Part shown: in pieces, positions 13,201-25,500 of the stretch | Position numbering within the stretch: position 1 is the first letter of the stretch | How the letters are laid out: each line of letters begins with the position of its first letter | Position numbers and translations under genes: made by a program | The notes under the pieces: generated by a model | Databases searched by the model: none | Told to the model about the DNA's origin: nothing | Seen by the model: only the letters and a program-made list of their open reading frames with translations | NCBI GenBank assembly: GCA_030141605.1 | Contig: JAQGDQ010000310.1 | Location: 10,001-74,000, forward strand | Direction: 5' to 3' | Origin: Tubiluchus corallicola | Lineage: Eukaryota > Priapulida > Priapulimorpha > Priapulimorphida > Tubiluchidae | DNA: 64,000 nucleotides

Positions 13201-16200
13201 AACATTCACCTTGTCGATTGTGGGTGCGTCTTTAGCTAACACAGATGCGTAGAGTGTAAGTGTCCTAGGCGTTTGACCCAGGTGTTTACAAGCATTACTA
13301 GCGACATTTTTTTTGCTCACCCTGTATATTTACATTCATCCCGAGAACAATATGAACATTCACCTTGTCGATTGTGGGTGCGTCTTTAGCTAACACAGAT
13401 GCGTAGAGTGTAAGTGTCCTAGGCGTCTGACCCAGGTGTTTACAAGCATTACTGGCTAGAGTTATTGCTTCTCTTGTTCTGTGATTGGCTAGACAGCATT
13501 CGACCAAACCTTTATAGAAATACAAGACGTCAAAATTAACATCCAGCTATAGTTTCACAAAATAGAAATAGATTATCAAACGTCTTATGAACACAACTGA
13601 TGCAGTTTTCTGTCTGCAGTAACTTGCAGTCAGAACAAACTATATTCTGTTACATCATGTCGTGTCATGTCACGAGATGTTACGTAATGCTACCCTTATA
13701 TTACATTACATCACATTACACTACGTTACATTACGTTGCATTACTTCATATTACTTAATGTATTACAGAATGTTATGATACGTAACGTTATGCAATCTTT
13801 ATATTACGTTATACCTCATTGCACTACGCTACATTACGTTGCATTACTTCAATTTATTTAATGCATTACAGAATATTATGATACGTAACGTTATGCTACC
13901 TTTATATTACGTTACATCACACTGCACTACGTTACATTACATTGCATTATTTCATATTATTTATTGTATTACAGAATGTTATGATATGTAACGTTATGCT
14001 ATCTTTATATTACGTTACATCTCATTGCACTACATTACATTACCTTGCATTACTTCATATTATTATTATATTACAGAACGTTATGATATGTAACATTATG
14101 CTAGCTTTATATTACGGTACATCACATTGCACTATGCTACATTACATTGCATTACTTCATATTATTTATTATATTACAGAATACTATGACATGTAACGTT
14201 ATACTACATTTATATTACATTATATCTCATTGCACTATGTTACATTACGGTGCATTACTTCATATTATTTATTGTATTACAGAATGTTATGATATGTAAC
14301 ATTATGCTACTTTTATATTACGTAACATTACATTGCATTACTTCATATTATTTATTTTATATTACAAAAAGCAAAAAATAAAAAAATGCCTACCTTTGTG
14401 GGATTCGAACCTATAATTGTTGACTCTCAGAGCTTCGCGGAAATGCTGGACCGCCTCATTGATTTTCTTCAGTTCCAGTAAAGCCTGTCCTTTCAGCAAC
14501 AATGCTTCGACATTTCTCCCGTCTAGAATATACGCCTGTTCCGCAAAAAAACATGATTTAGCTGCAGTAAAAATGGTGAACTAACCTGAACAGAATGTTA
14601 AGAACTGTTCCGCAGTGGACAAAGTTACTTTACCTACCGAAAAAACGAACAAATTCAACATAGAACTAATTATAAATTCAATAGAGTATACCTTCTGTGC
14701 AAAGTACACTGCCCTGGTCACTTTTTTCGTAGCAAAACAGTGCCAGGCCATGCACGCCCACGGCTCCGGCGAGTGCAACGTCAATGACATTAAACTGTTA
14801 GCTAAACTGTAAACAGAAAACATTCGCACAAATTACATCGGTAGAAAAGCTTTAAATACGGTAAATTTCTTTACACTAGCAAAACTGTGAAAGACTATGG
14901 CTTTAATGAAACGAAACTAGCAGGTAGATTGCTAAGTCACTTAAGCAGAATGCTAGAATTACAACAGACATCGGAATAGGACAGAATGACGTAATAAATC
15001 GCAACTGATTTGATGAGCCATTCGCAGCTTCAACGTAAAAACAGTCTGTACCTAGAAACACGTGGCTTAATCTTTATGACTACTGGACGGATCAACCGGG
15101 TAGCAACCCAGGATCGAATCTCCTTAGGTTTGGCATCGTTACATAATCGCGCCTCGGGCTTGCGGCATCATGTATCAGTGTGATACCGAAAAGATACGCA
15201 CGATGCAGCCTCCCACCGGCCGTCAGTGGACGACACACAGAGGAGGAACGGACCTCGTACCGTATGAACCGGTACGCTGATCGTTCAGCTCATCAGAACC
15301 GTGATAATCAAATGCCGGGAAAGTGATGACCGTACGGCGGGGCAATAAGAACACACATTAGTTGCTGCTCCATAGCCCACAGGTTGCCGTCCTGCCACTC
15401 CAGTTGCCCGTAACACAGTTCTACAAATTCTTATACACCAGATCTACCATTTCTACAGCAACAGCAACAGCAAAAATTTCTTTGAAAAATAACAAGTCTT
15501 AGTGACAAATGATTCCACACAGTCTACATTATTTTCTTGAAATCTCACCATTCTAGTTCTTTGATCTTCTTTTCCTGAGCTAAAACAGCAGCTAGTAGGT
15601 CCATGTCGCGTAGCAACAACGGGTCAAGCGAATGAACTCGTTGTAAAACCACCAAGGCCTGTTTATACTGACCGCTAAGGTAATAAGCTTCACCGAGCGA
15701 ACACAGAACATCTAGGTTATCTCTTAGGTGTGTCTGGAAAGCACATAGCACTTTCTTGAAGTTAAAACATGAAAAACATGAATATGTCTATTAGTCTAGT
15801 AACCTGCATTTACCTGGAATTTATTGTGTTTATTTGTCTAGAGTCAGTTTTTAGTTTTTAATTATCCACAAGTTTCTTCTCCAATGTTTGCGACAGGCGT
15901 AATGTCATTGACGACATCTGAGTTTAATATTTGACAGCTTCACTAGACTATACACAGAAGGTGCTAACTCGTGTTTACATACATTCTCATGTGTTATCAT
16001 CATAAATATCCACAAATTTTCATTTTTTATACTGCATTTAGCAAGCTGCAGTCCAATCCACTGCAACACCCACTGCAGTTGAAGCACAAACCAGGCACTA
16101 CTGCATGCATATACTGATCCAATCAACACCCACTGCAGTTGAAGCACAAACCAGGCACTACTGCATACAAATACTGCTCCAGTCAACAGCCACTGCAACA

Positions 16201-19200
16201 CAAACTGCAGTTGAAGCACAAACCAGGCACTACTGCATACAAATACTGCTCCAGTCAACAGCCACTGCAACACCCACTGCAGTTGAAGCACAAACCAGGC
16301 ACTACTGCATGCATATACTGGTCGAATCAACACCCACTGCAGTTGAAGCAGGGACCAGGCACTACTGCATGCATATACTGATCCAATCAACACCCACTGC
16401 AGTTGAAGCAGGGACCAGGCACTACTGCATGCATATACTGATCCAATCAACATCCACTGCACTTTAAGCACGGACCAGGCACTACTGCATGCATATACTG
16501 GTCGAATCAACACCCACTGCAGTTGAAGCAGGGACCAGGCACTACTGCATGCATATACTGATCCAATCAACACCCACTGCAGTTGAAGCAGGGACCAGGC
16601 ACTACTGCATGCATATACTGATCCAATCAACATCCCCACTGCAGTTGAAGCACGGACCAGGCACTACTGCATGCATATACTGCCAATCAACACCACTGCA
16701 GTTGAAGCACGGACCAGGCACTACTGCATGCATATACTGGTCGAATCAACATCAACTGCAACACCCACTGCAGCTGAAGCACGGACCAGGCACTACTGCA
16801 TGCCTATACTGGTCCAATCAACATCCACTGCAGTTGAAGCACGGACCAGGCACTACTGCATGCATATACTGGTCCAATCAACATCCACTGCAGTTGAAGC
16901 ACGGACCAGGCACTACTGCATGCATATACTGGTCCAATCAACATCAACTGCAGTTGAAGCACGGACCAGGCACTACTGCATGCATATACTGGTCCAATCA
17001 ACATCAACTGCAGCTGAAGCACGGACCAGGCACTACTGCATGCCTATACTGGTCCAATCAACATCAACTGCAGCTGAAGCACGGACCAGGCACTACTGCA
17101 TGCCTATACTGGTCCAATCAACATCCACTGCAGTTGAAGCACGGACCAGGCACTACTGCATGCTATACTGGTCCAATCAACATCAACTGCAGTGAAGCAC
17201 GGACCAGGCACTACTGCATGCTATACTGGTCCAATCAACATCTGGTGGGGGGTTGCACTGCAGTTGGGGGGTTGTTTTGGTTTTGGTTGGGGGTTGTGGT
17301 TGGGGGGTTGTGTCCAATCAACATCCACTGCAGTTGAAGCACGGACCAGGCACTACTGCATGCATATACTGGTCCAATCAACATCAACTGCACTTTAAGC
17401 ACGGACCAGGTACTACTGCATGCCTATACTGATCCAATCAACATCCACTGCAGTTGAAGCACGGACCAGGCACTACTGCATGCATATACTGATCCAATCA
17501 ACATCCACTGCAGTTGAAGCACGGACCAGGCACTACTGCCCACTGCAGTTGAAGCAGGACCAGGCACTACTGCATGCTATACTGTCCAATCAACATCCAC
17601 TGCAGTTGAAGCATGGACCAGGCACTACTGCATGCATATACTGATCCAATCAACATCCACTGCAGTTGAAGCACGGACCAGGCACTACTGCGTGCATATA
17701 CTGCTCCAATCAACACCCACTGCAGTTGAAGCACGGACCAGGCACTACTGCATGCATATACTGATCCAATCAACACCCACTGCAGTTGAAGCACGGACCA
17801 GGCACTACTGCATGCATATACTGATCCAATCAACACCCACTGCAGTTGAAGCACGGACCAGGCACTACTGCATGCATATACTGGTCCAATCAACATCCAC
17901 TGCAGTTGAAGCACGGACCAGGCACTACTGCATGCATATACTGGTCCAATCAACATCCACTGCAGTTGAAGCATGGACCAGGCACTACTGCATGCCTATA
18001 CTACCCACTGCAGTTGAAGCACAGACCAGGCACTACTGTATGCACATACTGGTCCAATCAACACCCACTGCAGTTGAAGCATGGACCAGGCACTACTGAA
18101 TGCCTATACTGGTCTAATCAACATTCACTGCAACATCCACTGCAGTTGAAGCACGGACCAGGCACTACTGCATGCATATACTGGTCCAATCAACGTCAAC
18201 TGCAGCTGAAGCACGGACCAGGCACTACTGCATGCCTATACTCCTTTCCCAAATATAAATTCTATAAAAACTACAAAAGTAATAGGATCCACTCTATAAA
18301 TTCTATAAGAGTAATTGGAATCAATTTATAAGAATAATTTAGGAATCATTTGAGCTACTGCTTAATAAGTATTTAAACTAACGCATGAACAGATTACATT
18401 CAAGATAATATGATGTAAAGGGCTACTAACAGAACTTTATTAAGTGAAATTCTAATAGAACATCAACGCTAGAATTGTTCGTATCACAAAAATCTTACTC
18501 TGGTCATCAATTCTGCTGACAATCTATGCCTGCGAGTTCCGCAATTGAGAAACACATCAAATCAAAACATGGAACGATAAATTATTAACCTGTCACCGTC
18601 TAACAAAAAATCAATTTTATACCTTTGCATCCAACTGTTTAAAGGCAGTTATCGCCTGTTGGTATTCTCTAGACGCCAGGTGAGAATGAGCTCGTATCCA
18701 TGACGACAACCTAACCGAATAAAATTACCGTATATACGTGTGTACAGGTTGACCTTATGTACAAGTCGATGTGCATTTTAAGACCAAAAATTGCATAATT
18801 TTCTATATTACCTGTGTACAAGTCGACCATGAAATATTAAGATCTTCCAGAGTACATGATGTCAACAATGGCCGAGTAATAAATCAATAGCCTACTATGT
18901 TATTGTGTAAGATATGTGCATGTACCCTGGGCCGAGTATATTATACCTACCTGAAGATATTATATGTATATGTATTCATGTTGAGGTCCGTCAATGCAAT
19001 GCATGAAAATGGAGCCTGGCCTTTCATCATGCATAATTGTTTGCCCTTAACTCTAGGATATTGCGGTCAGGATCCGAAAGAAGCATATCGTAAGTATAAG
19101 TCGACCACAAAAATTTCACCTTAAAATCGCCGCCCAAAAATGAAACTTGTACATAAGTATATATTCTTTTTTATGATGATGATAGTGTATGAAACATAAG

Positions 19201-19381
19201 AATTTAATACAGTATGATGTAATAATTTTGACATCACTGTGTGCTTAATGTCATTATATTGTACTGAATGTGATAATAATAAAAATAAAAAAATTAAAAA
19301 AAAGAATAATAGCACAACAAGAAAAAAAAATCTTTATGTGTGAAGTGGAAGTGTTAAGACACTTTGTAACTGACAGCAATT

Positions 19382-19450
<69 letters not shown>

Positions 19451-19515
19451 CTCCTCTCTCTCTCTTTCTCTCTCCCTCTCTCTCTCTCCCTCCCTCCCTC
19501 CTCTCTCCCTATCTC

Positions 19516-19554
<39 letters not shown>

Positions 19555-22500
19555 CCCTTTCCTCCTCTTTCTAGTTCTCTCTTTTTTGTTGTTAGACATC
19601 TAAATAAGAACCTCCAACTCACAACATAGACAAAAGTTACATATTGCACTCAAGGAATCACCACATAGCTCCTCACTGTAAGTTCGTAAAAAGAAAAAGT
19701 TATGGTATACTCAGACAAACATAGAAAGAGCACGACGGCTTCATGCAGCATCTTCTGGTGAACAGTCTAAGAATCGACCAAGCACAATGTTGAACCTGTT
19801 TTTGCAAAAATCACTTTACCTATGCAAGCAATAATGCATCAGAAATTTTGAATATTACCAGTGAACACGTTAGTGATAATACTAACCATTCCATGGAGGC
19901 GATGTTACTGTACACTGGAGACATCATGGCAGCAACGTCGGTACCGACTACGCCAAGTGACATCAGAGAAACAGCCGCATCTAATGCCAACGGAAATTCC
20001 CTGAAATCACAGGATACAAATCTGATGAAAAAAACGAAACACAATCATGTACTAATTACGGATATAATGTTCCACATCCTCTTCCTCATTTTAAAGTGCT
20101 TGTTAACCCTTTCACCACATAGTTGCTTTTTAACTGGGAAAAAGGCAAGTGTACATGTTTACCTGTCTATTTACCTGAGTATTTCTTTGTAACCAGTAGC
20201 TGCCGAGCGTTCCATCCCGGCGTTCTGGTAAAGCTTTGAAAGAGTCAAGTTTATCTTTGCGCTTCTTTGCTTTGCAGGAATGCTCTCTAGCTGAAATAAG
20301 GTATCATGCACAAATAGAAAAGTTACTTCCTTCAAACGATCACTTGTTGGAAAGGTGATCATAGGCAACGCTATCAAAAAATATTGTCTGTCTATGATCA
20401 CTTGTTTGAAAGTGATCATAGGCAACGCTAAAAAAAATCTGCCTGTCTGTGATCACTTGTTGGAAAGGTGATCATAGGCAACGCTATCAAAAAATATTGC
20501 CTGTCTGTGATCACTTGTTGGAAATTGATCATAGGCAACGCTACTATCAAAAAATATTGCCTGTCTATGATCACTTGTTGGAAAGTGAACATAGGCAACG
20601 CTATCAAAAAATATTGCCTGTCTGTGATCACTTGTCGGAAAGTGATCACAGGCAACGCTAAAAAAAAATCTGCCTGTCTGTGATCACTTGTTGGAAATTG
20701 ATCATAGGCAACGCTATCAAAAAATATTGCCTGTCTATGATCACTTGTTGGAAAGTGAACATAGGCAACGCTATCAAAAAATATTGCCTGTCTGTGATCA
20801 CTTGTCGGAAAGTGATCACAGGCAACGCTACAAAAAAAATCTGCCTGTCTATTTAACGTCGTTACGCGAGCCTCAACGGAACATTTTGTTTCGAGTCAAG
20901 TCTCGCAATTGCATTTCAAAAGTTCCATTTCATTCTCAAAACAAACTGCAATGGCAGAAAGCCTTCTTGACGTGCATACGCACACATGCTGATGTTCACT
21001 TCTTAAGCAACATACACAATAGGTTTAGTTCTTAACCAGAACACATCGAAAAGGCGTTACATAACACAGGCTACGGTAAAATCGAGTGCCTGTAAAAACT
21101 AATATGTTCAGAACCAATGAAGACTAATTACAAAAAATAATGTCATACTGTACTCATTATCTAGTTCATGTGAGGCTAAGTGATTAGTGCAAATTATATA
21201 TGTTTACATAGTGTTTATGTGGATGCTAGCGGCACCTAGTTAACGTTCATGAAATCTTTTTAGTTTCAAACTTGTTTAGCTTCGCCATTCATTACAGCCA
21301 ATTAGATGTCAGAAGCCGACTTAAGGTATAGTCACATGACTTTCATGACCTGTTTTTCCTGTTCATACTTACACGTATGCGATTAGCTTTTTCTTACTGC
21401 CGCAGTTCTGGTGAACTCACTAAATACTGTTTTGTTATCCAGAAAGCCATTTAATCACCAAATTGTAAGTTTTGTTAATTAATTTAGACCAAATTTATTT
21501 ATCTTGTAAATTAACGCAATAATCTGCTATTTTTGCTGTATCAGATCACAAATCAATTAGCAACACGTCATATTTTTACTTAGCTGCTGAAATTTTTACC
21601 TGTTAATTATTTTTCTATAATTTACTTCTCTTTATTGTTGAATCGCTTCTTTATACTGAATAAATTAATTTCAGGTTTATCGCATCAGGTAATGCCGGAG
21701 TTGGATTTTTCTTTTGGACATTATACTTGGGCGCCTCCACAGTTTATATAAAAATCTAAGCAAGCCATGTAAATTGATGTCAAACATATTGGTCTATTGC
21801 TCCGTCAGCACTGTGACGTAAGCACGCTCAGCAGTATTCGGGACAACAGTTCACGCAGGACAACAACTGTCTAAGCTAAACTAAACTGAACTAAACTGAA
21901 CTGAACTGAACTGAACTGAACTGAACTAAACTAAACTAAACTAAACTAAACTAAACTAAACTAAACTAAACTAAACTAAACTAAACTAAACTAAACTAAA
22001 CTAAACTAAACTAAACTAAACTAAACTAAACTAAACTAAACTAAACTAAACTAAACTAAACTAAACTAAACTAAACTAAACTAAACTAAACTAAACTAAA
22101 CTAAACTAAACTAAACTAAACTAAACTAAACTAAACTAAACTAAACTAAACTAAACTAAACTAAACTAAACTAACTAAACTAACTAAACTTACTCCAATC
22201 TAAACTAAACTAAACTAAACTAAACTATAAACTAAACTATAAACTAAACTATAAACTAAACTATAAACTAAACTAAACTAAACTAAACTAAACTAAACTA
22301 AACTAAACTAAACTAAACTAAACTAAACTAAACTAAACTAAACTAAACTAAACTAAACTAAACTAAACTAAACTAAACTAAACTAAACTAAACAGCATGA
22401 CAGTCACAACTAATGCCTAATCACCAGATAATTTGATTGCTGTTTTTCATAAACACAAATTTGCAGAGCGGCAGCTACTTTTACACAAAATTAACACTTT

Positions 22501-25500
22501 AAGGGCCAAAATGCTTTTCAATTTAAACAGAATGTAGAGACGAAGTTTCAAAGCACTATAAAATACAGAGACATAAGTATAATAAAGAAACTAAGTCAGT
22601 TAGCCTTGTCTTACAATAAATGCACAACAAAAATATTAAGTCTCTTTTGTCTTTAAACATGCAGACATCATGCCTGCGATGTATTTTTCTTTATTAACTG
22701 ATCAAGATTTATTAAGTTTTTATACTTTTCCATTTGTTAGGCTACGGAAATGGAATAAATTTGACTGTTCCATTGCATAAGTGACCTTATATTGAATGCC
22801 AGAGTCACACAAGTCCCAATGGCATCTTTTAACCACGATTATAACCAGAAAAATAGCATAAAATTAGCTAATATTACATTGATGTATAATATAGATTTTG
22901 ACCACATTTGAATTAATTTTGACTGTGAAGATCTCATTGAGGTTTATAAAAACTGGCCAGAAAAGAAAACATTTTGTTTTGTCCTTATTTAAAGTTAATC
23001 AAATAGTTGTTTTAACCTAACTTGCAAAGCCATAACCTATACTAAACTGCGCATTTTCTGGATTGTAAAATGTTTCAATCAGCAACTCGTAGACGTAAAC
23101 ATTATGCATTTCTTCCTACAAATGAAACTAGACTATATATTACCACTAATTCACTTGCAATTTCAATAGACAATAATAAAATCTAGAACCAGGCCAATAT
23201 TTCTCCCGCCAACTAATGAAAAGTTTAGCATTTTCCATAACAGTATTAGACGGAGCTGTAGCTAAATGTCCCGAAAGTACCTGCATCAAGTAAGCTCTGC
23301 AGGGGTGTGAAATATATTGCACGCTGATTGGGCAGTCAATGAAAATGATTGACATTACGTTAGACGTCATTGCTTGTTGCATAGTAAATTTTATGCAATA
23401 ATTGTGCTTGCTTGTTTTAAGACGCTTATATAAAAGCAGACTCAATAATTGCTTGTGGTGTGTTCTAAAATACGTACTGTACGTGAATATGAAAGGGCGC
23501 ATTGTCCTAGAAGAAAAAGAATTTCCCCAAGGCTACAGCCTATTGGTAAATATGTTCCTGCCAACATCTAAGTAAACGAGCTAACATCAATATGGCTACT
23601 TAAGAATGTTAATTTGTCGGCTTCATGTTAGGCCAGAACAGAGTAAGAAGCAAAGAAAAACTACTCACTACTGTAATAGCTTGCGTCGGCTGCTTCATTT
23701 TCACGTGGCACTTGTGCAGTTTGAACTTAACATCAACCTCTGACGTCATTTCCTTCAAAAATGTTGAAAATGCTATTTTACTACACCCAGAAGTAAACAA
23801 ACTTCTATTAAAGATCCTTACTTTAGTAAGACTCGCATGAAAACTGTTTTTTTTTTCCGAAAGACAAACTTTCCAATAGAGTCACTACAGACAGATAATT
23901 TTTGCGGATCCACACCATATATGGTAAGTGATCAGTGATCAATAATTATAAAAAATAAAATAAATGAAAAGACAACATCATAACTATCTCAGTGTGAACC
24001 TGCCTTAATGTATTTCAATTTTGTAGTTTTCTCAGGTGGCTCCACCTTGCTGATAACTTTAGAGTTTATCTAATAGCATAGGTAAGTAGTTATGATGCTT
24101 TTTAGAAGCCTATATGAATGTAGTGTTCTGTACAAGATAGCGAAATTAAGCTTACAGTCAACCTCAGATATAAGGGACACTTCCGGACTGGAAAAAACCG
24201 TCCCTTATATCCGATGTCCCTTATAGCCGAAGTTGAGTCAGACCGAGGATGTATCTAAACCTGTACTTTTACCCATATTTTTATGGATTATTGCTACATA
24301 TTCAGTGCAAACGGTATGTAGGAAGCTCCTTCAGTGATGTGAGATGCATGTGACCGTGGAAACCGAGCGAAAAATTGAGGTTAAAAATTGATCAATTTCG
24401 CATTGATCATAAAGTCCCTTATAGGCGAGGTAATTTACTCGGGTTTCTATTACGCGGAACCTGAAGTCCCTTATATCCGAGTACCTTATATACGAAGAAT
24501 TTTATACGACAAAACGTTACGAAAAATTGGGTTAACGAGTTAACAGTAAAACACAAATAGCCTCTGACAAGGTAGTGAGCTTTGTTTGGGGGGGGGGGGG
24601 GAAAATACAGTAAAACACAACTAGCCTCTGACAAGGTAGTGAGGTTCGTTTGGGGAGGGGGGGGAATACAGTAAAACACAACTAGCCTCTGACAAGGTAG
24701 TGAGCTTCGTTTGGGGGGGGGGGGGGAGAATACAGTAAAACACAACTAGCCTCTGACAAGGTAGTGAGCTTCGTTTGGGGGGGGCTACAGTAAAACACAA
24801 CTAGCCTCTGACAAGATAGTGAGCTTCGTTTGGAGGGGGGGGGAAAGAATACAGTAAAATACAACTAGCCTCTGACAAGGTAGTGAGCTTCGTTTGGGGG
24901 GGGGGAGAATACAGTAAAACACAACTAGCCTCTGACAAGGTAGTGAGCTTCGTTTGGTGGGAGATACAAGTGACTGAAACTTTGGATTTTTAAGCAAGTC
25001 ATTTAATGCACGTTATGTGATAACTTCAATATTTCAAGAGTTTGTTGTTCCTTTGAGCAACACTAAACAACAGCAGCAACACTTACGGGTTTTGACATTT
25101 TGATCTTGTTCTTCATTATGGCTTTGTGTAACTGGAGTGCCTTGCGAAACACAGACTGAAAAGACAAGCGCAAATTAGACAGACAGACAGACTCAAAACC
25201 CTTATTGCAATTAGGCCGGAAACGATTACAAATACGATTATGATTAATCAACAGTAGCAATTATAATTGCACTAGTTATCAAATAAAATAAAAAATCATG
25301 GGCTTAGCTTTTTGAGATCACAGTTTTGACCATAGACATTTATTTTCTCCCATAAATGTCTATGTCTATGATCAAAAATATTTTAGAAAGAAGATTAATT
25401 AGCAGTGCTGATTAAGATGTAATTAATATTAGCATTGTAGTATGTTTTTATTTATTTTAGCAGTTACATTACTTTTTGTAAGAATGAACTACACTTACAG

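Noticed and set aside
16105-18331. Long open frames on both strands between 16.1 and 18.3 kb
   Set aside because: They follow from a 60-bp tandem unit without stops in several frames; the proteins are pure repeats with no start context or splice logic.
19354-19599. Arg/Glu-rich frame on the minus strand
   Set aside because: It is the CT microsatellite; no conserved flanking residues.
20336-20850. CRISPR-like array because of regular palindromic repeats
   Set aside because: Units are contiguous with no unique spacers, vary in length, and lie in an animal gene intron.
21874-22394. Telomeric repeat
   Set aside because: CTAAA is not TTAGGG-type, and the tract is interstitial in an ANAPC7 intron, so a simple satellite is the safer call.
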